This document shows positions 25,954 to 34,258 of a stretch of DNA of 64,000 nucleotides, piece by piece. How positions within the stretch are numbered: the stretch's first letter is position 1; every line of letters starts with the position of its first letter. The position numbers and the translations under genes were made by a program. The stretch comes from Deltaproteobacteria bacterium (lineage in GTDB: Bacteria; Myxococcota_A; Polyangia; GCA-2747355): assembly GCA_020633415.1 (NCBI GenBank), contig JACKDQ010000004.1:62001-126000 (forward strand), read 5' to 3'. The notes under the pieces were generated by a model, which saw nothing but the letters and a program-made list of their open reading frames with translations, ran no database searches and had not been told where the DNA came from.

Positions 25954-28260
25954 TCAGAAGTCGAGCGACGCGCCGCCCACACGATAGAGCACGCGGCCCT
26001 TGTGCTGACTAAAACTGAGGATCGCGAGCTCGGCGTCGGTGCTGATCGTCGTCGTGTCGCTCTGCGCGCCGACGACGATCTTTCGTCGATCTGGGTTACT
26101 GATCACCACGTCGCTGCGCTGGCCATCGCGCAGGTAGTACACCTGCGCACCTTCGACACTGAGCTCACGCAGCTCGGGGGCCGCGCCGTTTTCGCCGGTG
26201 GCGATTAGCGTGAGGAATTGCGCCGCATTGTGTGAGCCCTTGGTCGCGCAGATCGCCGCGAAGTGCTGATCTCCACCGGCCAGGCCGCTGCCGTTCTTCC
26301 GCTTGTTGAGCGCGAGCGGGGCGCGCGCCACGTTGGCCTGACAGGCGACTACCGTCGGAATCGCACTTTGCGGAGTGAGATAATGTGCGACCTCTGCCGC
26401 GTCGAGTTTGACCGCACCGTCTTTGCCACCGCTGTTGAGTTGGATCAGCGTGCTGAAGCGATGCGCTGCGCTGGCGCTGAGCAAATCCTCGACCACCAGA
26501 TATCGCTTCTGCACCAAGACGACAGTGCGCGATACCGTCGCCCCCTGATAGCTGGTCTTAAGCGCCACCGCCGCACTATCGCTGTTGGTGTGGGTGCGCG
26601 GCCCGCTAACGATCTGGGTCTCGGTACCGTTGGCTACCCAGCCGAGCAGCTCGTGAGACGGCGGCCTTGGTCCCTGGTCATCGACGAGCACCATGCTGTG
26701 GTGTTGGGCCTGGTTGGTCTGGGTAACCTCGCTCCAGCCGCGATAGCCCGGATCGAGCGTGATCGTTTCGCCTTTGGTATAAAAACTGTAGCTGCCGTTC
26801 TGCACGGCCTCGTGTCCGCCGCCGTGGCGCTGGGCTTCGCCGTTTTGTGCCATCACCAAGGCGTATGCATCGTCGCTGTTCCAGCCGCTGCGCAATACTG
26901 CGCCGCCGCGGAGCGCGTCATAGCGTGTCGGCGAACTACTCGGTGCGCTGGCACTGAGGCCCGTCGGCGGATCGAAGGCTGCGAGCGCGAATCCGGAGAA
27001 ACGTCCATCGAAGCCAACGAAACCGTTTCGTTCAAGATCCCACAACAGCAACGACTGATCGGCGATCGAGCGCGCGCCGCCGACCGCACGCGAAAGAAAA
27101 TACAGTGGCGTAGAAGAACGATGGACGCGCGAGTTGTCGACCGCCGGGCGATGTCCAGAGGGCAGCTGCCAGTAGACGCCCCACAGCACGAGCTCGCTGT
27201 AGAGGTCGCTATCGAGCAAGCGCTCACCGCGCCCGGAAAGATAGCGTGTATAAGCGAAGGCAAAGGGTAGCGCCAACTCGTGGGCATAGTCGTAGTAGCT
27301 TGTACCCTCGGCGAATGCGCCACTCTTGCCTTGGTAGACCAGATCGCTGGCCGCGTTGGTCGGATGGAGCTGCCGCTCGACAATGCTGATCCAGCCGGCA
27401 TCGCGGTTGTCGAGCGCGATCGCCGCCATGCCCAGCCCCGCGGCGACTCGGATGCTGTGATTGCTGCGATAGGTTGCGATGATCGGGAAGCATCCGGCAA
27501 AGTCGCCCGCCATCTTCGTCAGCCGCTGGTTAGCGATCGTCAGGTTTAGCCCCCAGTTGGCGGGCAGCGCGGCGAGTAGATCGTAGGCCGCGGCGTGATT
27601 GAGCAGCGAACTCGCGGCGACGATGCCTCGGTTGATCACGTCGAAGCCCTTGAGGCACTGCCAGCGTTCATACATGCCGTCGAGGATCTGGAGCGCCTGC
27701 TGCGCTTGCTGCTTAGCCCAGTCGGTTGCACTTTGCGTCGGTGTACTCGGTAACGGCAGCCAGCTCGGATCAAGGCCTTGACTTGCCAGCCAGGCGACCA
27801 TCGCCTTAGCCAGTGCGATTTCGCCGTTTCTGGTCTCGCTGCCATAGAGGGCAGCGTATTGATCAGCCGCGGCGAGCCAGCCGCTGTCGGCGAACGGCGT
27901 GGCGTCTTGCTGCAGCGTCTTGCGCAAGGCGCGGTAGGCCGTCGACCAGGGTGCTTTGTCGTCGTTGACCCGCTCGATCACGCGCTTGAGATGCGCGGTA
28001 TCGCGGCCGTCGAACGTTGCGCGAGGTCGATGAGTTAGTGCGCCCCAAGAGAGCGGCGCAACAAGATCCGCGCTATCTGCGCCAAAAGCTGTGTCGACAG
28101 GCGAGCCGTCAACCGGCGACGCGTCGATCAAGATAGCCGCATCGACCGCTGTAACGGCATCGGCATTGGCATCGGCGACGGACGTCGGCCGCGAGGCGTC
28201 GCAGCCACAGACTAGCGCTAGTGCGCCTAACAGCCCCGATAAGTTGCGCAGCATCTGCAT
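25954..28260 (-). CDS. Heparinase II/III-like polysaccharide lyase lipoprotein
   Basis: About 768 residues. Signal peptide with lipobox ALVCGC and an Asp/Ala-rich linker. The helical N-terminal toroid-like half (about 70-400) resembles alginate/heparin lyase domains. The C-terminal beta-sandwich half has heparinase II/III-type signatures: YDALRGGAVLRSGW, AQRHGGGHEAVQNGSYSFY and the following GETITLDPGYRGW, HHSMVLVD. It would cleave uronic-acid polysaccharides at the cell surface. Start could be ATG 28260 or 28254. Substrate unknown. Confidence 0.85.
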   Translation of the reverse strand: MQMLRNLSGLLGALALVCGCDASRPTSVADANADAVTAVDAAILIDASPVDGSPVDTAFGADSADLVAPLSWGALTHRPRATFDGRDTAHLKRVIERVNDDKAPWSTAYRALRKTLQQDATPFADSGWLAAADQYAALYGSETRNGEIALAKAMVAWLASQGLDPSWLPLPSTPTQSATDWAKQQAQQALQILDGMYERWQCLKGFDVINRGIVAASSLLNHAAAYDLLAALPANWGLNLTIANQRLTKMAGDFAGCFPIIATYRSNHSIRVAAGLGMAAIALDNRDAGWISIVERQLHPTNAASDLVYQGKSGAFAEGTSYYDYAHELALPFAFAYTRYLSGRGERLLDSDLYSELVLWGVYWQLPSGHRPAVDNSRVHRSSTPLYFLSRAVGGARSIADQSLLLWDLERNGFVGFDGRFSGFALAAFDPPTGLSASAPSSSPTRYDALRGGAVLRSGWNSDDAYALVMAQNGEAQRHGGGHEAVQNGSYSFYTKGETITLDPGYRGWSEVTQTNQAQHHSMVLVDDQGPRPPSHELLGWVANGTETQIVSGPRTHTNSDSAAVALKTSYQGATVSRTVVLVQKRYLVVEDLLSASAAHRFSTLIQLNSGGKDGAVKLDAAEVAHYLTPQSAIPTVVACQANVARAPLALNKRKNGSGLAGGDQHFAAICATKGSHNAAQFLTLIATGENGAAPELRELSVEGAQVYYLRDGQRSDVVISNPDRRKIVVGAQSDTTTISTDAELAILSFSQHKGRVLYRVGGASLDF

Positions 28261-28359
28261 GGTCAAATCGTCGCACACCTGCCTGGCGTAACGGAAAAAC
28301 TTCCTGGCAGCGACGAAATATCCTGCCTGCTTTTCGCTATTTGGGCTCAGCGCCGAGTC

Positions 28360-28387
28360 TTGACGGCCGGTCGCAGCGCCTTAGGCT
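28360..28387 (+). promoter_or_regulatory. Promoter of the small zinc-ribbon locus
   Basis: TTGACG, 16-base spacer, TAGGCT: the same -35/-10/spacing layout as the two ccm promoters. A GTG codon starts 6 bases after the -10, which would make the message leaderless. Confidence 0.5.
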
Positions 28388-28393
28388 AGCTGC

Positions 28394-28531
28394 GTGTCGA
28401 TGATCTGGACATTGCGCCGCTTTGCCGACGCCGAGCGCCGCCGGCAACAAGAGGCTGAGCGGGAAAGGGCTCGCGACTTGGCCGCACCCGATGTCGCGCG
28501 AAGAAGACTATTGTCCGACATGCCTAGCTGA
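28394..28531 (+). CDS. Possible small basic/acidic helical protein (perhaps frameshifted)
   Basis: A 45-codon ORF from GTG 28394 (ATG 28400 alternative), rich in Arg, Glu and Gln. A second frame, 28491-28559, overlaps it, contains CPTC and ends in TGATG that overlaps the next gene. Read together, the helical start and the Cys-containing end look like one small protein broken by a frameshift. Low certainty. Confidence 0.35.
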   Translation: MSMIWTLRRFADAERRRQQEAERERARDLAAPDVARRRLLSDMPS

Positions 28532-28558
28532 TACGATGGTTGCCGTCGAGGAAACGTG

Positions 28559-28768
28559 ATGGCGAACGACGGAAATCACTGGCGGGTGTGCAGCTCGTGC
28601 CGCAAGCCGATCGGCTACGACCAACTCTACTATACCTGTAGCGTGTCGACCTGCAATCGCAAGCGCACGGCGCTGTTCTTCTGTTCGGTTGCTTGCTGGG
28701 ACGCCCACCTGCCTGGTGCGCGTCATCGCGACGCCTGGGCAGAGGAGCAGCGCTCGCCCAAGCGCTAG
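28559..28768 (+). CDS. Small zinc-ribbon protein
   Basis: A 69-residue protein with six cysteines in three pairs (CSSC, CSVSTC, CSVAC) and histidines near the C terminus, in the pattern of a cross-brace or MYND/HIT-type zinc finger. The ATG overlaps the stop of the small frame at 28491-28559 (TGATG) and GAGG lies just upstream. Probably a cytoplasmic zinc-binding adaptor; partner unknown. Confidence 0.7.
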   Translation: MANDGNHWRVCSSCRKPIGYDQLYYTCSVSTCNRKRTALFFCSVACWDAHLPGARHRDAWAEEQRSPKR

Positions 28769-28821
28769 CTGGCACTTGAAAGCGCCTGTGCCGGGCCGAA
28801 AGCCGTTGCGAAAAGCGGTAC

Positions 28822-29907
28822 TCAGACGAGCATCGTCGTGTGGCGGATCTCTGGCTCGCGCTGACTGAGTTTGTCGCCGCGCTCGGCTTGGAGCAGCAGG
28901 CGGCGGATCTCTTGACCGAGGATATCGAGGTCGGTTGAGACGTATTGCTCGCCGCCAAACTGCGAGATGGTTTCGGTTTGGCGAGCCAGGATCTCTGCAT
29001 CCTGTTTGAGTATCCGCAGCGCTACCGGCCGCAGCACCGTTGCCACGACACTATGCGGCAGCGGCAAGCGGAAGCTGACCACGGCAAATAGGCGTGTCAG
29101 AAAGTCGCTAACCGGGGTCAGTGCGGCAGAGATCAAAAAATGGCTCTTCTGTCCGAGGCGATATTCGACCTGAGCGATCGACGGCAAGATGAAGCGATCG
29201 AAGTGTTCGACGGTGCCGCCCTGCGGCGCAAGGATGCGGCCGGCGATCCCCGGTGGTCGCTTCTCGCCGATGTATTCGGCCTCAACGCGGTCGGCAAAGC
29301 GACGGATCACGACCTCGATCGGTTGACGTTTGCCGTTGGCCTTGCGAAACAGACCGCCGTGCAGGAATGCGGTATGTGGTACATCGAGCGCGTTTTCCGC
29401 GACGGCGTGAATCGACCCGCTCATCTCTAGGTCGTAGTGCACCGAGGTGTAGGCGCGATCATCGATCAACGGAAAGTGGAAAGGCTCACTGCTCGGCTCC
29501 GTATCGGGCTCGAGATAAACCCAAACGTAGCCCTCTTGCTCGCAGCTCGCGTAGCGTGTGACGTTGCGACCTTTGCCCTTGGCATCATCGAGCAAACCGG
29601 GGATCAGTTGGCATCTGCCCTGACCATCGAACTGCCAACCGTGGTACGCGCACTGTAAATTTCCACTTTCGGCGACGCGCCCCAAAGAGAGCGGCACGTT
29701 GCGATGGGGGCAGCGGTCGAGTAGCACCGCCGCTTGACCGCTGCCGTCGCGAAACGCGACCAGCGGTACGCCGCCCACGACGATCGGCAGCGGTGTCTCG
29801 CTCAGGCGTGTCGATGGACAGAGGACGTACCAGGCTTTGCTAACCTTGGCGACCGAAGTCACGGGCTTTGTCTTTGGCGGGCTGAGCCGTGGCTCTAGAC
29901 GTGTCAT
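28822..29907 (-). CDS. Rieske-type non-haem iron oxygenase
   Basis: 361 residues. Rieske [2Fe-2S] domain at about 25-130 with CPH (C66, H68) and CAYH (C86, H89). The catalytic domain holds the mononuclear iron motif N172-x2-D175-x2-H178-x4-H183 (ENALDVPHTAFLH). The layout matches the PaO/VanA-like oxygenase class; substrate unknown, perhaps aromatic or tetrapyrrole-like. Start chosen at ATG 29907 because coding character begins there. A -10-like TACACT sits 7 bases before the ATG, so it may be leaderless. Divergent from ccmA. Confidence 0.92.
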   Translation of the reverse strand: MTRLEPRLSPPKTKPVTSVAKVSKAWYVLCPSTRLSETPLPIVVGGVPLVAFRDGSGQAAVLLDRCPHRNVPLSLGRVAESGNLQCAYHGWQFDGQGRCQLIPGLLDDAKGKGRNVTRYASCEQEGYVWVYLEPDTEPSSEPFHFPLIDDRAYTSVHYDLEMSGSIHAVAENALDVPHTAFLHGGLFRKANGKRQPIEVVIRRFADRVEAEYIGEKRPPGIAGRILAPQGGTVEHFDRFILPSIAQVEYRLGQKSHFLISAALTPVSDFLTRLFAVVSFRLPLPHSVVATVLRPVALRILKQDAEILARQTETISQFGGEQYVSTDLDILGQEIRRLLLQAERGDKLSQREPEIRHTTMLV

Positions 29908-30025
29908 GGGCAGCAGTGTAGCGCGCAGAAGATTGCCCGTCGACCACGGCGGATCACCGCAACCATCGGCAAATGCGGATTTTTTCCCCGACAGCTGATC
30001 TGTGTGCAGATCGGACAGGTCATGC

Positions 30026-30053
30026 TTGACCCGAGCGGCGAACGGTGTAGGCT
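30026..30053 (+). promoter_or_regulatory. Promoter of ccmAB, matching that of ccmCDEFGHI
   Basis: TTGACC, 16-base spacer, TAGGCT, with the extended identities TTGACCCG and TAGGCTGCCG shared with 13013-13044. The GTG start of ccmA is 6 bases past the -10, so transcription probably begins at the start codon. Confidence 0.65.
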
Positions 30054-30059
30054 GCCGCT

Positions 30060-30803
30060 GTGTCAGAAGCCGTCGCAACTATCGAACAGCCACCAGAACC
30101 TCTCCCAAATGGTCAGCCATTGGTCATTGGGTCCAACCTCGGTCGTCGCTATGGTAGCCGCTGGGCGCTCGCCGGCGCCAACTTGCAGCTGCGCAGCGGT
30201 CGCTCACTCTTGATCGGCGGGCACAATGGCGCGGGTAAGACCACGCTGTTGCGAATCTTGGCGACCACGCTGCGCCCGACGCGCGGTGAGCTGATCATCG
30301 ATGGAATCGATGTGGCGCGCGATCCGATCGCCGCTCGTCAGCGCATTGGCATGCTGGCTCACCAAAGCGGCCTTTATCCCGAGCTGACGGCGATCGAGAA
30401 CCTGCGCGTCGTCGGGCGACTGTTGGGCATCGATGCCGTCGAAGATCGCGCGGCAGCCATGCTCAAGCGCGTTGGTCTGGGCGGCCGCGAGCGCGATCGG
30501 CTGCGCGAGTTTTCAGCGGGCATGCGAAAGCGTCTGGCTTTCGCCAAGCTGCTGCTACAGGACCCACAGCTCGTACTACTCGATGAGCCCTACGGTCAGC
30601 TTGACCCCCAGGGATTTGATTTTGTTGATGGCTTGCTCAAGAGTCTCGTCGCCGAGGGGCGGGCGGTGGTTGTCGTCACGCACCTCGTCGAGCGCGTTGC
30701 CCCACAGTTGCACAGCGGCTTGCTGCTCGATGGCGGCGAGATGCGCTGGACGGGTGTTGCCGCCGAGCTTCCTGCAGCGATGGGCCGGTGGATGTTGCGA
30801 TGA
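30060..30803 (+). CDS. ccmA: Haem exporter ATP-binding protein CcmA
   Basis: A 247-residue ABC ATPase. Walker A GGHNGAGKTT, Q-loop in AHQSGLYPELT, signature REFSAGMRKRLAFAK (a variant of LSxGQ, as usual in CcmA), Walker B LVLLDEPYGQLD and switch His in VVTHLVERV. It powers release of holo-CcmE from the CcmC-CcmD-CcmE complex. GTG start. Overlaps ccmB by 4 bases. Separated by 11 kb from the remaining ccm genes. Confidence 0.93.
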   Translation: MSEAVATIEQPPEPLPNGQPLVIGSNLGRRYGSRWALAGANLQLRSGRSLLIGGHNGAGKTTLLRILATTLRPTRGELIIDGIDVARDPIAARQRIGMLAHQSGLYPELTAIENLRVVGRLLGIDAVEDRAAAMLKRVGLGGRERDRLREFSAGMRKRLAFAKLLLQDPQLVLLDEPYGQLDPQGFDFVDGLLKSLVAEGRAVVVVTHLVERVAPQLHSGLLLDGGEMRWTGVAAELPAAMGRWMLR

Positions 30804-31495
30804 GCACAACGAAGATGGGCGCGTTGGTGCCGCAGATACTTGGAATCTTGCGTAAGGACTTGGCGCTCGACTGGTACGGGCGCGGTCGCGTGCTGGCGGT
30901 GTTTGCTTTTGCCGCGACATCGCTGCTGTTGTTTTCCTTTGCCGTTGGTCCGAATACCCAAAAACTCGCCGCTCACGCCGGCGGATATCTCTGGCTGAGC
31001 TTGTTGTTCGCCTCGGTGCTGGCGCTGTCGGGTTCGCTGCGTGAAGAGACCGAAGAAGAAGCACTCGAGAGCCTGATGCTGCTTCCCGTCGACCCGCGGG
31101 CATTGTTCTTCGGCAAGGCGTTGGCCAACTCGGTGATGCTCTGGGGTTTGGCTGCGATCCTCGTGCCGCTATCGTTTGCCCTCTACCACACCCACGTGAC
31201 CGGCTCCTGGATTCACCTGATCCTGGCGCTACTGCTCGGCTGTGGCGGTTTGGCGGCGCCGGGCACCTTGTACGCGACGATGACCGCACGGGCGCGCGGT
31301 CGCGATGTGCTGCTGCCCTTACTGCTGTTCCCGTTGGTCGTGCCGGTTTTGGTCGCGGCGGTCAACGTGACCCAACTCTGCTTCGCCGGCGATCCAATGC
31401 AGCAAACCAACTCGTGGCTGTCGCTGCTCGCTGTTTTCAACCTGGTCTACTGGGGAATCTGCCCGTTGTTGTACGGGCGGGTGATCGAGGCCTAG
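30800..31495 (+). CDS. ccmB: Haem exporter permease CcmB
   Basis: A 231-residue inner-membrane protein with six hydrophobic helices. Family landmarks are the N-terminal RKDLALDWYGR, LREETEEEALESLMLLPVDP after the second helix, and the FPLVVPVLVAAV helix near the end. It forms the membrane part of the CcmAB transporter. ATG overlaps the ccmA stop. Convergent with the multihaem operon downstream. Confidence 0.93.
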   Translation: MSTTKMGALVPQILGILRKDLALDWYGRGRVLAVFAFAATSLLLFSFAVGPNTQKLAAHAGGYLWLSLLFASVLALSGSLREETEEEALESLMLLPVDPRALFFGKALANSVMLWGLAAILVPLSFALYHTHVTGSWIHLILALLLGCGGLAAPGTLYATMTARARGRDVLLPLLLFPLVVPVLVAAVNVTQLCFAGDPMQQTNSWLSLLAVFNLVYWGICPLLYGRVIEA

Positions 31496-31506
31496 CGAAA
31501 GCCAAT

Positions 31507-31537
31507 CGCTCGCGCGCTGCGCTCGACCGCGCGAGCG
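31507..31537. terminator. Hairpin between ccmB and the porin-cytochrome operon
   Basis: Perfect 10-bp arms CGCTCGCGCG and CGCGCGAGCG with an 11-base loop, 12 bases after the ccmB stop. No T-run, so it may work with Rho or as a barrier between convergent transcripts. Confidence 0.55.
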
Positions 31538-31621
31538 TGATCTTCAGCTGCCGCCGCCAACGCGCCCTCACGCTTACTTGTCTTCGTGCCGATGCTTTGG
31601 CGACAAACAACGCCGAGGCCA

Positions 31622-31642
31622 AACGCCCCGGGATGGGGCGTT
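31622..31642. terminator. Second hairpin in the convergent region
   Basis: Perfect 8-bp arms AACGCCCC and GGGGCGTT with a 5-base loop, 65 bases after the end of the minus-strand cytochrome gene. Likely part of a bidirectional termination zone. Confidence 0.5.
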
Positions 31643-31706
31643 GGCGGCCAGCGCATTGTATCGAGCGTATCTGTCGTCGCGTCGGAGGGGGGCGCCTAGC
31701 GGGTGG

Positions 31707-32840
31707 CTACTTGCAGCCAGCGCCGGCGATATGGCATGCGCCGCACATCACGTTCTCTCGGCAGGCCGTCGACTGGCCGCGCCAAGAGAAGCCAGTTGGA
31801 TGCGGGTTGCCGCCGAGCTCGCCGACCTTGTGGCAACGCACGCAATTGCTCTGCGCACCCTGGTCGTGGCAGGAAGCACAGCGGTTGATCGCGCGACGGG
31901 CCTGGTTGCCGTGGAATCCAGGCGTGCCCGGTTTCATCACGTCGGCACCGTGAACGCGACGCCCGGCAGCGCTGGCCACCGTGGTGTTGCTCTTGGGCGG
32001 CGTCACGCCGCGGAACTCGTGGCAAGACTGACAGTGACGGGCGCCGTGGCACTTGGCGCAGGTCTCGGGCCGCGCACGGGCTTCGACCATGTGACGACCG
32101 ACGAAGTCCCCACGGTGGACGAAGCGCCGATTGATCTGCTCGGGAAAGCGGATCGAAGCCGGCATCGCTTGCGTACGCGCGTGGCAGTCGGCGCAGAACG
32201 TTTGGTCGTGGCACTGCGCACAGGTTTGGGTGTTGCGCGCCAGCGTGCCGTGTCGTCGGTGGAAGTTTCCATCGTGGACCGCGAGGCTAACGGCAGGCAC
32301 GGTCAGGCTCTCGAGGTTCTTGTGGCAACCGCTGCACTGCAGCTCCGCCATCTGCTTCTTGTGGCAACTGTCGGTGCAGACGCTCATCTTGGGCACCATC
32401 TTCGTGCCGGGCTTTGTCGTGGTGTAGGCCGCGGCGTGACAGGTCTTGCAGCCGTCTTTGACGCGCGACTTGTCATGGGCCTTGTGGGAAAAGTTCAAGT
32501 TGCGGGTCCGCCGACTCAGCTTGATGTTCTTGTCTTTGCCGACATGGCACATCTTGCATTGATCTTTGTCGGCGACTTCGTCGTCGTGGCAGGCGGTACA
32601 ACCGCCGTGCTTGCCGCCCTTGCCGATGAACTTGCCCTCGGTCGGGCCGGTGGCTTGGGCGATGTCGCCGTGGCAATCGCTACAGTCGGCTTCACCGACG
32701 TGCTTCTTGTGGGAAAAGATCAGCTGCTCACGCAGCTGAGGCACCTTGTACGTTAGCGTTGCGCACGCCGCGATCGCCAGCGCGGCCATCAACAACGGCA
32801 AGCGACTGGTCTGCTTTGTATGTGGGTCGTGATGGGTCAC
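31707..32840 (-). CDS. 13-haem c-type cytochrome of a porin-cytochrome conduit
   Basis: 377 residues, GTG start overlapping the porin stop by 4 bases. An N-terminal hydrophobic segment with a lipobox-like AIAAC (about residue 26) suggests a lipoprotein or anchored form. I count 12 CXXCH motifs plus one CX3CH (CTDSCH), and many extra His residues for bis-His ligation. Between haems it is short and Lys/His-rich, as in periplasmic nanowire-like cytochromes. By position it is the inner (periplasmic) or second outer cytochrome of a porin-cytochrome complex. Its partners are the porin and the 13-haem lipoprotein upstream. Confidence 0.9.
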   Translation of the reverse strand: MTHHDPHTKQTSRLPLLMAALAIAACATLTYKVPQLREQLIFSHKKHVGEADCSDCHGDIAQATGPTEGKFIGKGGKHGGCTACHDDEVADKDQCKMCHVGKDKNIKLSRRTRNLNFSHKAHDKSRVKDGCKTCHAAAYTTTKPGTKMVPKMSVCTDSCHKKQMAELQCSGCHKNLESLTVPAVSLAVHDGNFHRRHGTLARNTQTCAQCHDQTFCADCHARTQAMPASIRFPEQINRRFVHRGDFVGRHMVEARARPETCAKCHGARHCQSCHEFRGVTPPKSNTTVASAAGRRVHGADVMKPGTPGFHGNQARRAINRCASCHDQGAQSNCVRCHKVGELGGNPHPTGFSWRGQSTACRENVMCGACHIAGAGCK

Positions 32841-34258
32841 AGGACTGCTCCAAAGAGGCTGCTACGCGTTTGTTTTTCGACCTTCACGGGGCCGCTGGAT
32901 TTGGGCCGATCAAACTGCCAGTTGAGGCGGACCAAGAAGCTGGCGACTTCGGAATAGAGCGGGGTGTGCGCCAACTGGCCACCAGCCAGCAGGCTTAAGT
33001 TGTGGGCGAACGGGTAAGACAGGTAGCCCGAGCCAGACAGCGAGAAGCGCGAATTTGTGCTCAGATTGAGCGCGGCGTTGTCTTCACCGGGCGCGCGATC
33101 GAGTACGTGGGCATCGACATCGATCGTGCCGCGCAGCTCGCGCCAGATCGGCCCGTTAACCGCAACGCGCACCCGCGACATGCCGCTTTGCGGCGAGCCG
33201 ACGCGTTGCCCCGTGACGCTAACGCGGTAGCGGCGATCCCAACCGAAGTAGGCGTCGGCGCGCAGCAGCGCTTGGAGTTCAACTTCGCGCGGCGAGCAAG
33301 TCGAACCGGTGACCGTACCGCGTGTGCACGACTGCTCGTAGCGCAGCATCGCCATCTCGGCGGTGATCAGCAGGCGGCGTTGGTCGCTGCGGAATGTGAA
33401 TTCCATGTAGCCTTCGTGATGCGCAGCATCGGAAAAGACCGCGAAGATCGAGGTTCGCGGCAAATAGAGATCGGGGCGGATGTAGCGGTAGCCCGCAGCG
33501 CCGGAAAACGCTTGGTTGACGTCGTAGGCGACCGCGGCCCGCGCGTCCTTGAGGTTGGTGGTCACCATGTCGGCGATACCGTCGGTCAGCAAGCGCAACC
33601 GAGCGATCGGCGAAATCACCGCATCCCAGGCGATCTCGTCGAAGGCCAACTCGTCGTTGTAACGCTTGTGGCGGTAGGCGACGCCGAGACGAACGATGTC
33701 GGCATAGTGCCAGCCTAGGCGACCGCCGATCAGCCAGTTCTTGCCGTAGTCGAACTCACCATCGATCTTCGCCCAGGGCTGGTAGATAAAGCGCGTGCCG
33801 GTCGGCGCGCCGCCGAATGCGGCGACGTCGATCCCGCCGGGCAAATGGTAGCTGGCGAACAGACCGTCGAGGTGCTCGGCGAGCGCCGGACCGACAGAGA
33901 CGAATTGTCGGCCCAAGCGCAGTTCGAGTCCGCGTGCTTTGCTCTTTGGTCCGGGCGCGTAGCGCACGAACAGCACGTTGACGTCGCCGATCGCGCGGTT
34001 GTCGTCGAGATCGCGGTCGGCCGCTTGGATCGCACCCCAGAGCGACCCTTCGATGGACAGCCCCGGTGTTCCCAGTTCATCCGCATGCAGCGTGATGTAC
34101 TGATAAAACGGTACGAGTAGCCGACTGTCATCGACCCCCGGTAGCAGATAGCCGCGGGCGAATGTCGACGTTTGCAGGCTCAGGCGCTGAGCTTCGCTGA
34201 CCGATGGAGCGAGAGCCAGGCCGAACAATACACATAAGGTCGTTTTCAGCGTCTTCAC
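32837..34258 (-). CDS. Outer-membrane beta-barrel porin of the conduit
   Basis: 473 residues with a signal peptide (cleavage near SEA-QR). The mature protein is made of alternating amphipathic strands with aromatic girdle residues (YRYIRPDLYLP, YMEFTFRSD, RYRVSVTGQ, FLVRLNWQFD). There is a stretch early in the barrel with LEVRL-like repeats (LELRLGRQFVS). One Cys pair (SCTRGTVTGSTC) lies in a probable loop. It lies between two 13-haem genes and overlaps both by 4 bases. This matches the OmbB/MtrB role of insulating a haem wire across the outer membrane, although sequence identity to those families was not tested. Confidence 0.85.
   Translation of the reverse strand: MKTLKTTLCVLFGLALAPSVSEAQRLSLQTSTFARGYLLPGVDDSRLLVPFYQYITLHADELGTPGLSIEGSLWGAIQAADRDLDDNRAIGDVNVLFVRYAPGPKSKARGLELRLGRQFVSVGPALAEHLDGLFASYHLPGGIDVAAFGGAPTGTRFIYQPWAKIDGEFDYGKNWLIGGRLGWHYADIVRLGVAYRHKRYNDELAFDEIAWDAVISPIARLRLLTDGIADMVTTNLKDARAAVAYDVNQAFSGAAGYRYIRPDLYLPRTSIFAVFSDAAHHEGYMEFTFRSDQRRLLITAEMAMLRYEQSCTRGTVTGSTCSPREVELQALLRADAYFGWDRRYRVSVTGQRVGSPQSGMSRVRVAVNGPIWRELRGTIDVDAHVLDRAPGEDNAALNLSTNSRFSLSGSGYLSYPFAHNLSLLAGGQLAHTPLYSEVASFLVRLNWQFDRPKSSGPVKVEKQTRSSLFGAVL

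Noticed and set aside
26263..27270. Plus-strand ORF of 335 codons
   Set aside because: Antisense to the heparinase-like lipoprotein; no domain.
31578..32756. Long plus-strand ORF opposite the 13-haem gene
   Set aside because: Shadow of CXXCH-rich coding sequence; no domain.
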